A stretch of 64,000 nucleotides of DNA, from positions 37,864 through 101,863 of the forward strand of contig CAMJJT010000006.1 in NCBI GenBank assembly GCA_946406195.1. Direction: 5' to 3'. The DNA comes from an uncultured Bacteroidales bacterium. GTDB lineage: Bacteria; Bacteroidota; Bacteroidia; Bacteroidales; Paludibacteraceae. Below, piece after piece: positions 26,448 through 34,559 of this stretch (the first letter of the stretch is position 1; the number at the start of each line of letters is the position of its first letter). The notes beneath the pieces were generated by a model that worked only from the letters and a program-made list of their open reading frames with translations, did not search any database and was not told the DNA's origin. The position numbers were made by a program, and so were the translations under genes.

Positions 26448-28233
26448 TAACGGTATCGTTGATGAAGTCTGCGAAAGCTTGGATGGTCATAGCGCCGTTA
26501 GCTTCTCCGCCGCCTTGTTGGCGAACGGAAACCATGCCTTCCTCCGCTTCTTTCTCACCCACGATAAGCATGAACGGAATGCGTTTGAGCTCGTTATCGC
26601 GGATCTTACGACCGATTTTCTCATTACGGTCATCGACGATGACACGAATATCTTGTTGCTCAAGGATCTCTTTCACTTTCCATGCGTAGTCATTCGATTT
26701 CTCGGAGACAGGCAGCACAACCACCTGATCCGGCGTGAGCCATAACGGGAATTTACCGGCCGTGTGCTCAATGAGTACGGCTACGAAACGCTCCATCGAA
26801 CCGAACGGTGCACGGTGAATCATTACCGGACGATGCTTGAGGTTATCCTCGCCCGTATATTCAAGTTCGAAACGCTCAGGCAGGTTGTAATCCACTTGGA
26901 TAGTACCCAACTGCCAACGGCGACCAAGCGCATCTTTGACCATAAAGTCCAGTTTCGGACCATAGAAAGCCGCCTCTCCGGTCTCCTCGCGAGCGGGCAG
27001 ATTCATCTCCTTGCACGCCTCGCGGATAGCGTTCTCTGCGTGCTCCCAGATCTCGTCTGAACCAACGTATTTCTCGTGATTATTGGGGTCACGAAGGGAG
27101 ATCTGCGCCTCATAGTTCTCGAAGTTCAGCGCCTTGAAGATGATATTGATGATCTCCATGACGCGGATGAATTCCTGCTTCACTTGGTCCTGACGGCAGA
27201 AGATATGCGCGTCATCCTGGGTGAACGAACGCACACGGGTGAGACCGTGGAGCTCACCGGATTGCTCGTAGCGATAGACGGTACCGAACTCCGCGCAGCG
27301 GAAAGGCAGATCCTTGTATGAACGCGGGCTGTTCTTATAAATAGCACAGTGGTGCGGGCAGTTCATCGGCTTGAGCAGATACACCTCGCCTTCTTCCGGC
27401 GTAGTGATCGGTTGGAACGAATCCTTGCCATAATGATCCCAGTGACCGGAAGTCATATAGAGGTTCTTGGAACCGATATGCGGGGTGATGACTTGCTGAT
27501 AGCCGTAACGCTTTTGGATTTTCTTGAGGAAATCCTCCAGACGGAGACGAAGGGCAGTACCCTTCGGCAGCCAGATCGGAAGCCCTTTTCCTACCATGTC
27601 GGAGAACATGAACAACTCCAGTTCTTTGCCGATCTTACGGTGGTCACGTTTCTTCGCCTCTTCCAACAGCGCCAGATACTCATCGAGCATCGAGCGTTTG
27701 GGGAAAGAGATGGCGTAGATACGCGTCATCATCGGTCTTGACTCATCGCCGCGCCAATAAGCCGCTGCGCAAGAGAGCACCTTCACCGCCTTGATATCTC
27801 CGGTAGAGAGCAAGTGCGGACCTTTGCAAAGATCGGTAAACGCACCTTGGGTGTATGTGGTGATAGAACCGTCCTCCAGTTCTGAAATCAACTCGCATTT
27901 ATAACTCTGTCCCTTCTCGCCAAATGCTTTGAGGGCATCCGCCTTGGAAATCTCCGCGCGAACAACTGATTCTTTCTTCGCGCGCAGTTCCATCATCTTC
28001 GCCTCAATCGCGGGAAAAGCGGCATCGTTAATCGTCTGCCCCTCTGCGGGCATTACGTCGTAGTAAAATCCATTCTCGATAGCCGGACCTATGCCGAACT
28101 GAATACCCGGATAAAGCTCTTGCAGTGCCTCCGCCATCAAGTGCGACGAAGTATGCCAGAACGCATGTTTAGCCTCCGCATCTTCCCACTCAAAGGCCTG
28201 AATACTGCCGTCTTGATATTGTACTTTAATCAT
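26425..28233 (-). CDS. thrS: Threonine-tRNA ligase lacking most of the TGS domain
   Basis: 602 residues. Catalytic class II core: the zinc-site motif MNCPHHC, motif 2 [18 protein letters not shown] and the C-terminal anticodon-binding domain ([34 protein letters not shown]) are present. The editing (SAD) domain is present with [11 protein letters not shown] and DLCKGPHL. The usual N-terminal TGS domain (about 60 residues) is reduced to one strand ([12 protein letters not shown]), which joins straight to [12 protein letters not shown], so the protein is about 45 residues shorter than most bacterial ThrRS. It charges tRNA-Thr. The start at 28233 fits this N terminus; no upstream in-frame extension restores TGS. 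Confidence 0.94.
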   Translation of the reverse strand: MIKVQYQDGSIQAFEWEDAEAKHAFWHTSSHLMAEALQELYPGIQFGIGPAIENGFYYDVMPAEGQTINDAAFPAIEAKMMELRAKKESVVRAEISKADALKAFGEKGQSYKCELISELEDGSITTYTQGAFTDLCKGPHLLSTGDIKAVKVLSCAAAYWRGDESRPMMTRIYAISFPKRSMLDEYLALLEEAKKRDHRKIGKELELFMFSDMVGKGLPIWLPKGTALRLRLEDFLKKIQKRYGYQQVITPHIGSKNLYMTSGHWDHYGKDSFQPITTPEEGEVYLLKPMNCPHHCAIYKNSPRSYKDLPFRCAEFGTVYRYEQSGELHGLTRVRSFTQDDAHIFCRQDQVKQEFIRVMEIINIIFKALNFENYEAQISLRDPNNHEKYVGSDEIWEHAENAIREACKEMNLPAREETGEAAFYGPKLDFMVKDALGRRWQLGTIQVDYNLPERFELEYTGEDNLKHRPVMIHRAPFGSMERFVAVLIEHTAGKFPLWLTPDQVVVLPVSEKSNDYAWKVKEILEQQDIRVIVDDRNEKIGRKIRDNELKRIPFMLIVGEKEAEEGMVSVRQQGGGEANGAMTIQAFADFINDTVKQQMSAF

Positions 28234-28265
28234 GAAATTTTTTGAAATTATAGGTGTATTAATTG

Positions 28266-29012
28266 TTACTGAATAATTTTTGCCAATTTCTCAGCAATCT
28301 CGTCCATGTATTTATTTCCGGTTTCGGGGTTGATAGGCAACGCGCCGAAATCGATGGTGATGAACGGATTCATACTATTGCTGGTCACTAACTTGAGGTC
28401 CTTACGTCCCGGACGCACCTCCATGATCTCCTTGAACGGAATCACCACACCCTGCGCAAAGAGTAATCCGTCTTCCATATTCGCAAGGACATGACGACCG
28501 ACTAATATGTCATGGCGATACCAAAATTCGTAATTATCGCCCAAGTTCTCCTTGATATATGCTTCTGCTTTAGGGTTCAGTTCCGGGGCTTGGCGACGCC
28601 ATTCCTCCCGAATACGCGCACGCTCAGCCAACGCCTCACGCACATGATCCTCATTCGCATTCACGCAATCATCCATCGAACGCATGGCATCGCGGTAACG
28701 CAAACGCAAACCAAGCAGCAGCAATATATTCGCCAGAATGACTACGCCCGGATACACCAAGGTGTTGTAATAATCGCCCAGATAAAACGGGATAGGAATA
28801 TAGCATAGCGCCAATAAAAGGCTCGTATATAGCAAAATACGGCATTTATTATGACTGTGACGGATAGCACGGACCGTCTCGTCACGCGTGATCTCACGAA
28901 CCACTTTCAACCGTTCACGGGCATCAAACCAATGCCATACCAGAAAGAACGACAATAACATCAATCCGATAAGGATGAACAGGAGCGAATAAAGTAAAAA
29001 TTCAAGTTCCAT
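28266..29012 (-). CDS. Hypothetical membrane protein
   Basis: 248 residues, family not recognised. Predicted layout: one helix at the N terminus ([22 protein letters not shown]), a short basic cytoplasmic loop, a helix pair (about 60-105: [20 protein letters not shown] and [17 protein letters not shown]), then a soluble C-terminal domain of about 140 residues rich in charged residues ([46 protein letters not shown]). It lies 32 bp upstream of thrS and probably shares its promoter. No function is inferred. Confidence 0.7.
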   Translation of the reverse strand: MELEFLLYSLLFILIGLMLLSFFLVWHWFDARERLKVVREITRDETVRAIRHSHNKCRILLYTSLLLALCYIPIPFYLGDYYNTLVYPGVVILANILLLLGLRLRYRDAMRSMDDCVNANEDHVREALAERARIREEWRRQAPELNPKAEAYIKENLGDNYEFWYRHDILVGRHVLANMEDGLLFAQGVVIPFKEIMEVRPGRKDLKLVTSNSMNPFITIDFGALPINPETGNKYMDEIAEKLAKIIQ

Positions 29013-29061
29013 AGTAACAATTATTTAAGGGTCAAACATATAGACTTTCCATAATTTGCCG

Positions 29062-29092
29062 CAAAGTTACAACATTTTTTGCATATATCAAA
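29062..29092 (-). promoter_or_regulatory. Promoter of the membrane protein-thrS operon
   Basis: On the minus strand, -7 TAACTTTG (29062-29069) and -33 TTTG (29089-29092) with a 19-nt spacer. It overlaps the divergent promoter at 29078-29109. Confidence 0.65.
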
Positions 29093-29109
29093 ATTTTTTT
29101 GTAATTTTG
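29078..29109 (+). promoter_or_regulatory. Promoter of the GH2 beta-galactosidase gene
   Basis: -33 TTTG followed by CATATAT (29078-29081), 20-nt spacer, -7 TAATTTTG (29102-29109). Transcription should start near 29116, leaving a leader of about 38 nt. Confidence 0.75.
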
Positions 29110-29153
29110 CAGCAAAATTCCTCATTTTGTGTATAAATTTATCAAAATAATTT

Positions 29154-31577
29154 ATGATTTCTGTTTTATTAGCGATTAGCACCTTGCTGACGACATGGCA
29201 GTTTCGGCAAGAGCCTTCCGAGCAGATGCCTCAGGCAGATACCGTTTGGCATGAAGTAACGATCCCTCACGATTGGGCGATTAGCGGAGTTTTTGACCGC
29301 GCCAATGACTTGCAAGAGGTCATAGTGGTGCAAAATGGAGAGAAAGAGCCGACGTGGAAGACCGGGCGCAGCGGAGGTCTCCCTTGGATGGGCAAAGGGC
29401 ATTACAAAACCCGCGTAGCGGTGCGCAAAGATCGCTTCTACACGCTCGTCTTTGACGGAGCTATGAGCCATGCCGACGTCTTTGTGAACGGCGAGGAGAT
29501 GGTCTATTGGCCATATGGGTACAATACCTTTGATTGTTATATCCTGCCCCAACTGATCACTTCCGACAGCGTGGATATCGACGTCTATCTGGAGAACAAA
29601 CCCCAACAGAGCCGTTGGTACCCGGGTGCGGGTCTATACAGGAATGTGCATCTGGTGGAGAGCGATCCGATTCATATTCCCACCTTCGGTATTCTCATCC
29701 GGACACCAAAAGTGGGCAAAGAGTTTGCACAGGTGACCATTGATATCGATTTGCAGAACGGCGTAGATAGCACGAGTGCGGAAGAGGAAGGTGTGTTGGT
29801 GGGTACGGATTTGTTTTATGACGGCCAATATGTAGGATCTATCCAAGGCCAGCACGGTACGTACGAAATCCAACAACCCCACCTGTGGAGCCCGGAAGCC
29901 CCGAACCTATACACCGCACGCACACATCTGAGCCGGAAAATACACGATGAGGAAGGAGTAAATTATGGCTTTTTTGAAGAGAAAGAGACACGTTTCGGTA
30001 TCCGCTCTCTGAGTTATACGCCGGAATACGGTTTTCAGTTAAACGGCGAGACGCGTAAGTTCAAGGGTGTTTGCAACCATCATGACTTGGGTCCGCTCGG
30101 GGCAGCGGTGCATAAAGATGCGCTGCGTCACCAACTCACGATGCTCAAAGCGATGGGCTGCGACGCCATCCGCACGAGTCATAACATGCCTGCACCGGAG
30201 TTGGTGGAGCTGTGCGACGAGATGGGCATGATGATGATGATTGAGCCTTTTGACGTATGGAACCACGGCAAGACGGAGAATGATTACAACAAAGAGTTCA
30301 ACGATTGGTGGCAGAAAGATATCACGAATATGGTGAAGCAATACCGCAACAATGCCTGTGTGATGCTCTGGTCAAGCGGCAATGAGGTATGGAACCAAGT
30401 GTTGCCAGACGGCATTGAGATCGTAACGAAGTTGCAGGATCTTTTCCATCAACTCGACCCTACCCGTCCTGTGACGAACGGTATGGACCAAGCGATGCAC
30501 GTTATTCATAACGGCTTCGGCGCGGCGGTGGAGTTACCGGGCTTCAATTATCGCACGGGCCGTTATATAGAGGGATATGAGAACCTGCCGCAGAAGATGA
30601 TTTTAGGCTCCGAGACGGCAAGTACGGTGTCCAGCCGCGGCGTGTATAAGATCCCTGCCGTTATTCAGCCGGACGCGCTGTATGCCGATAAACAGTCTTC
30701 GGGTTATGACCTCGAGTACTGTGCATGGTCGGGACTGCCGGATCAGGATTTTCAGTTGCAGGACGATTATCCATGGACTTTGGGGCAATTCGTATGGACG
30801 GGTTTTGACTACCTCGGCGAACCTTCGCCGTACGATACGGACGCATGGCCGAGTCATAGTTCCTATTTCGGAATCATCGACTTGGCATCCCTGCCCAAAG
30901 ACCGTTACTGGCTCTATCGCAGCCAATGGAACACGAAAGAGCCGACGCTCCATGTGTTGCCGCATTGGAATTGGCAGAAAGGCGAGAAAGTGCCTGTCTT
31001 CTGCTATACCACATATCCGGAGGCGGAGCTGTTCGTGAATGGAAAGAGTTATGGCAAACTGCGTTTTGCTACAGCTGAAGAGGCTGAACGGATGGCAAAG
31101 GGCGAGATTATTGAGGGCATAAGTGCAATGCCGAAAGTGGGAGAGTTTGAAGTGCCGGTATGGGGTTCTGCGCCGCGTCCGGAGCTGTTACCGCGATACA
31201 GACTGATGTGGTTCGATGTGCCCTATAAGAAAGGAAAGATAGAGGTTGTAGCCTACGATAAGGATGATAAGATTGCCGACAGACAAACCGTCCGCACGGC
31301 GGGTAAGCCGCATCATTTGGAGGTGATTTGGGCAAATGAGAGTGAGAATCCCGAGGAGTTATGCTATATGACGGTACGGGTGGTAGATAGAAAGGGCAAC
31401 CTCTGTCCGTTTGCAGACAACCTGATCCGTTATGAGGGAGAAGGCTTTGTAGCGGCGGCAAACGGCGATGCTACTTGTTTAGACAGCTTCGTTAAGCCTG
31501 AGATGCATGCTTTCGCCGGACAATGCACGTTTATTATCCGGAAAGGAGCTAAGGGAGCTTTTCGAATGAACGAGTGA
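29154..31577 (+). CDS. Glycoside hydrolase family 2 (beta-galactosidase-like)
   Basis: 807 residues. A weak hydrophobic N terminus (MISVLLAISTLL) could be a signal peptide. Domains in order: sugar-binding jelly roll (about 15-180, with HDWAISGVF and GGLPWMGKGHY), Ig-like domain (about 185-280), then TIM barrel (about 290-590). The barrel has FKGVCNHHDLGPLG, the acid/base Glu in MLWSSGNEVWNQ and the nucleophile Glu in MILGSETASTVSS. C-terminal beta domains follow, including the DUF4982-like region. It hydrolyses terminal beta-linked hexoses, probably in the periplasm. It is monocistronic with its own promoter and unlinked to a Sus pair. Confidence 0.9.
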   Translation: MISVLLAISTLLTTWQFRQEPSEQMPQADTVWHEVTIPHDWAISGVFDRANDLQEVIVVQNGEKEPTWKTGRSGGLPWMGKGHYKTRVAVRKDRFYTLVFDGAMSHADVFVNGEEMVYWPYGYNTFDCYILPQLITSDSVDIDVYLENKPQQSRWYPGAGLYRNVHLVESDPIHIPTFGILIRTPKVGKEFAQVTIDIDLQNGVDSTSAEEEGVLVGTDLFYDGQYVGSIQGQHGTYEIQQPHLWSPEAPNLYTARTHLSRKIHDEEGVNYGFFEEKETRFGIRSLSYTPEYGFQLNGETRKFKGVCNHHDLGPLGAAVHKDALRHQLTMLKAMGCDAIRTSHNMPAPELVELCDEMGMMMMIEPFDVWNHGKTENDYNKEFNDWWQKDITNMVKQYRNNACVMLWSSGNEVWNQVLPDGIEIVTKLQDLFHQLDPTRPVTNGMDQAMHVIHNGFGAAVELPGFNYRTGRYIEGYENLPQKMILGSETASTVSSRGVYKIPAVIQPDALYADKQSSGYDLEYCAWSGLPDQDFQLQDDYPWTLGQFVWTGFDYLGEPSPYDTDAWPSHSSYFGIIDLASLPKDRYWLYRSQWNTKEPTLHVLPHWNWQKGEKVPVFCYTTYPEAELFVNGKSYGKLRFATAEEAERMAKGEIIEGISAMPKVGEFEVPVWGSAPRPELLPRYRLMWFDVPYKKGKIEVVAYDKDDKIADRQTVRTAGKPHHLEVIWANESENPEELCYMTVRVVDRKGNLCPFADNLIRYEGEGFVAAANGDATCLDSFVKPEMHAFAGQCTFIIRKGAKGAFRMNE

Positions 31578-31761
31578 ACGAATCATTTACCCGTCATTTA
31601 CATTACCACATCGTGACCACACCGTGACCACTACGCAGCGTCCGAGGATTATAGGGGAGCATGAATTCTAATTAGCTATCGTCTCGGCGATAGTGTTTAG
31701 CGTGACACACTCAGCTCGGCTGATACGTCTCTGAGTCTGCCAATAAGGGTTTTGTTGAGCT

Positions 31762-31779
31762 CTCGGCATATATGCCGAG
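31762..31779 (-). repeat. REP-like palindrome inside the RAYT gene, copy 2
   Basis: CTCGGCATATATGCCGAG, followed on the minus strand by AGCTCAACAAAA. Translated as part of KPSAYMPRAQQN near the C terminus. Confidence 0.85.
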
Positions 31780-32294
31780 GGTTTAACTTTATCCGGAGAA
31801 GCAGAAAGAGAAAGCGGAGACAAAAGCAACAGACGACCTTCAGCACACAGGTCAAACAATTCACCCATGGGCTTATAGAAATCCGAAAAAGGCAGAGATG
31901 TTAACTGAATAATGGACAAGCCCTCTTGAAGAGCAACCGCCCGTACTTGCTTTTCATACTCGCTAATAAAAGCGCCCACCAGAATTTTCCCTCTGCGTGC
32001 CTCTAAAATACAATTATTCATATATTCTTTCCTCGCGTCGGGGCTAAAACGACTGCGGACATGCACCGCGTGCAGAGGTTTGTCTAATAAGTGTATGTTT
32101 CCTATTGCGTCAAACTCATACCCTGCTTTCATAACGGCATGCTTTATGGTAAAGAGATCGGTATTCTGATGTTTTAAGAATAAGCGGCGCGGGTTATCAT
32201 GTACGTATTCCATCATCGATCGCAACTGGTTCTTTGCAGTCAGTTTTCTATCATGATAACCTCTCTCCCATAGGGGCTTTTTCCTTGTTGAACT

Positions 32295-32312
32295 CTCGGC
32301 ATATATGCCGAG
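32295..32312 (-). repeat. REP-like palindrome inside the RAYT gene, copy 3
   Basis: CTCGGCATATATGCCGAG, followed on the minus strand by AGTTCAACAAGG. Translated as GIYAESSTRK between the HUH motif and the WERGYHDR motif. Confidence 0.85.
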
Positions 32313-32748
32313 GGAAAAACACGCTTTCGTACAGGCAATCATGAAGCCACGCAACACTTCGCCAATGGAAATATCCATCTCTCTTTTCACAAATAAGATT
32401 ACATGGAGATGATCCGGCATGAGTTGATATGCCAAAATATCTATCTCCCGCCTGATATCACATCCTTTGAGGTGATTGATCTCCTATGCTTTTTGCCGCT
32501 GGAATTTGGGAATGCCCAATAACAGACGAATGACTTCCTCTCCTAAAGAAGATGGCTGTACGAATGCATTTTCTGCCGAAGAGCCTTGCAAAGTTCCCAA
32601 TAATGGTTTTCTGCCCTCTACACAAAAAGTAAAAAGATATATACCACGCTCCTTGTAATTACAGAAAGAACTTCGGCGGTGGGAATATGATAGAGGACGA
32701 CTATTTCGAGGGGATGGGACGGAGTTTTCCATTTTAAGAGAGTATTAG

Positions 32749-32766
32749 CTCGGCATGTATGCCGAG
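32749..32766 (+). repeat. REP-like palindrome upstream of the RAYT gene, copy 4
   Basis: CTCGGCATGTATGCCGAG followed by AGTGTAACAAAA on the plus strand, opposite to the RAYT gene and 17 bp upstream of its ATG, inside its predicted leader. Confidence 0.85.
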
Positions 32767-32782
32767 AGTGTAACAAAATCAA

Positions 32783-32799
32783 GCGGCACGTATGCCGAG
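32783..32799 (+). repeat. REP-like palindrome, degenerate copy 5
   Basis: GCGGCACGTATGCCGAG followed by AGTAGGACGTG; the left arm is diverged. It lies 17 bp from copy 4 in the same orientation, between the RAYT promoter and gene. Confidence 0.65.
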
Positions 32800-32828
32800 A
32801 GTAGGACGTGAAAAGCATTTCACGGCGG

Positions 32829-32860
32829 CAAAGGTACAAAGAATTTTGCAAATATGCAAG
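32829..32860 (-). promoter_or_regulatory. Promoter of the RAYT gene
   Basis: On the minus strand, -7 TACCTTTG (32829-32836), 20-nt spacer, -33 CTTG followed by CATATTTG (32857-32860). Confidence 0.72.
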
Positions 32861-32912
32861 AAAAAAATGATTTTTAGAGGTCATTTTTGGTCATTTTAGA
32901 CAAAAAGGAAAG

Positions 32913-32947
32913 AAAATAGCCCGGGCATTTGCCCGAGCTATTTTTTT
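32913..32947 (-). terminator. Terminator of the second Sus locus
   Basis: Stem AAAATAGCCCGGGC against GCCCGAGCTATTTT with loop ATTT and flanking A/T runs, so it can act in both directions. It lies about 35 bp beyond the stop of the last gene of the minus-strand locus. Confidence 0.88.
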
Positions 32948-32967
32948 ATCAGCCAAGATTGGCTGAT
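32948..32967 (-). repeat. Second hairpin beside the terminator
   Basis: Perfect 8-bp stem ATCAGCCA/TGGCTGAT with a 4-nt loop, between the gene end and the terminator. It may protect the mRNA 3' end. Confidence 0.6.
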
Positions 32968-32982
32968 GATGGACGGTTCGGA

Positions 32983-34377
32983 TTAGCGAACTTGTGCACC
33001 TTGGAGGTTAAACATCTTGTTGTCACGAACGATGTAGATAGCACCGTCAACAACAACTTTCTTAGCCTTCTCGGTCAGAACAACGTTCTCGATGCCTTCC
33101 GGAGCTTTCCAACGATACGAATCAGGATCGCTCAGATCCCACTCACCTCCTTCAATAGTCTTGCAAGGAACGCCATGATAGGTATCATCCTGCCAGAGTT
33201 TACCGAATATGAGCTCGTTGTCTTGGATTGTACGCCAACCGTCGTTCTCTGTATCGTAAACCTCGAGTTCTTGATCCCAAGCACCAGCGCTACGGAACTT
33301 GAAGAACTGCGAAGCTTTAGCCTCGAGCTCTACGAAATACCAACCGTTTTCCAGTTTCTCCATAGCGGTACCAGCCCAGTCGTCGAAAGTACCGATGATC
33401 TCAATACTCTCCGGAGCATTCTCTTTCGGGAAGTTTATCCAGAGAACGGTGTACTCAGCCGGCTCAGCAGGAGCGCAACGAGCCCAACGGAGATCCTCAG
33501 CGCGGAGATCCCATGTGATGGTAGCCTCCTCGTGGGTCAGCTGGTTGTCACCATCTTCACCCGGGATACGACCCCATACCTCGTCAACGAGTTTCTGCAT
33601 GTAAGCGATGTCCTTCCAACCCGCAGCACTGTCGCCTTCTGCCGGAACGACACCTTGATTATCCATCAAACCGCTTACGATCTGATACGGAGTACCCTCA
33701 GCCATCTTCTTGCTGTAATAGTAAGTAGGAACACCATACTCCTGCGACTTAGCAACATCCAACTGCATTTGCTCAAAGGTCCAACTGTTCATAGCACCAA
33801 TGATGAACGGAACTACATAACCACCGCAACCATCGCTAACAACGGTAATGGTGTAGTTGTGATAAACAGCGGTACAAGGATTGCTCTTCCATGCATCAAC
33901 GGTGAATACGTTCGGAGCGTCAGCGCCGTAGTTGACGAGGTCGATCTCACCTGCGTAAGCACCTTGTACCACCTGTACACCACCGCGGATAGCAGTAGCA
34001 GCACCGATTTGATACTCCCAGTTGAAGTTACCATCTACGTCCAGCATTACCGGTTTAGCCTGAATACCCTTCGTAGCATCCGGCTCAGCCTCGGGCTCGA
34101 AAGAAGCTACATACCAACCGTCGTAACCCTCTACCGGCTTGAATTTAGGCAGGTCAGACACAGGGCTAGTAATCCAGCTTTTCTTTTCATCAGCATGGAA
34201 AGATCCGACTAAAACGATGTCATTACAACCCATTTCCCCAGGAACATAGATACATACGCAAACTTCACCCTGATTATAATAATCAGCGAGGATAGCGTCA
34301 GTCGGAACTACGTCCTTTGCAGCAAATACGCTAACACTCATCAGCGCAGCTGCGAAAAAAGCATAAAACTTTTTCAT
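32983..34377 (-). CDS. Secreted SusE-position protein with CBM-like domain and C-terminal tail
   Basis: 464 residues from the ATG at 34375-34377, chosen because it begins a clear signal peptide (MKKFYAFFAAALMSVSVFAA); the longer frame adds 25 residues without signal character. Two beta-sandwich regions are suggested: about 30-110 (MGCNDIVLVGSFHADEKKSW) and about 300-370 (ESIEIIGTFDDWAG, FFKFRSAGAWDQEL), the second resembling a CBM48/E-set starch-binding fold. It ends with the shared tail VVVDGAIYIVRDNKMFNLQG. It follows SusD, in the place of SusE/SusF, so it is probably a surface glycan-binding protein. Confidence 0.78.
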   Translation of the reverse strand: MKKFYAFFAAALMSVSVFAAKDVVPTDAILADYYNQGEVCVCIYVPGEMGCNDIVLVGSFHADEKKSWITSPVSDLPKFKPVEGYDGWYVASFEPEAEPDATKGIQAKPVMLDVDGNFNWEYQIGAATAIRGGVQVVQGAYAGEIDLVNYGADAPNVFTVDAWKSNPCTAVYHNYTITVVSDGCGGYVVPFIIGAMNSWTFEQMQLDVAKSQEYGVPTYYYSKKMAEGTPYQIVSGLMDNQGVVPAEGDSAAGWKDIAYMQKLVDEVWGRIPGEDGDNQLTHEEATITWDLRAEDLRWARCAPAEPAEYTVLWINFPKENAPESIEIIGTFDDWAGTAMEKLENGWYFVELEAKASQFFKFRSAGAWDQELEVYDTENDGWRTIQDNELIFGKLWQDDTYHGVPCKTIEGGEWDLSDPDSYRWKAPEGIENVVLTEKAKKVVVDGAIYIVRDNKMFNLQGAQVR

Positions 34378-34403
34378 AATTTTAAATTGTTTTAAAATTC
34401 TGG

Positions 34404-34458
34404 AGTTTTGGCTTCGTCGAGTTGGGTAAGCGAGCTTACACTCGACAAGCACAAAACT
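34404..34458 (-). promoter_or_regulatory. Long intercistronic hairpin between susD and the downstream gene
   Basis: Arms of about 19-20 nt (outer AGTTTTG/CAAAACT, inner GTCGAGT/ACTCGAC, plus GTAAGC/GCTTAC) fold the 55-nt segment into one long stem. It lies 27 nt upstream of the secreted-protein start. No T run follows, so an mRNA processing or stability element is more likely than a terminator. Confidence 0.65.
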
Positions 34459-34559
34459 TCAAAAATTTGGTTAATGAATTTAGTTAATTAAATGAATTTG
34501 TTTTTATTACGATAAATCGATTTTTCGACACGTCGATAGCTCGATATTTATCTTCAAGA

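Larger units (their letters stand above)
31668..32732 (-). pseudogene. REP-associated tyrosine transposase (RAYT), interrupted by an amber codon
   Basis: 355 codons in one frame, broken by TAG at 32484-32486 (codon 83). Codons 1-82 hold the RAYT N terminus (RRSSFCNYKERGIYLFTFCVEGRKPLLG). After the stop come the HUH-type metal motif MPDHLHVILF (about codon 108), WERGYHDR and MMEYVHDNPRRLF, which contains the likely catalytic Tyr. The remaining ~160 codons (RSRFSPDARKEYM, ILVGAFISEYEKQV, FYKPMGELFDLCAEGRLLLLSP) resemble a DprA/SLOG-type Rossmann domain. A TTG at 32433-32435 opens the downstream ORF. Two REP-like palindromes (31762-31779, 32295-32312) lie inside the frame. TAG ends other genes here (1669, 16132), so read-through as a codon is unlikely. 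Confidence 0.85.

Noticed and set aside
32484..32486. TAG read as a sense codon (recoded genome)
   Set aside because: Genes such as the M16 peptidase (stop at 1667-1669) and the CotH-like gene (stop at 16130-16132) end normally with TAG, so the code looks standard.
32929..34212. Plus-strand ORF of 427 codons opposite the SusE-position gene
   Set aside because: The minus-strand frame has a signal peptide and the shared tail, and sits in an operon. The plus frame begins inside the terminator region and has no domain.
34378..34452. Longer N terminus for the SusE-position protein
   Set aside because: The added 25 residues are encoded by the intercistronic hairpin and would bury the signal peptide.
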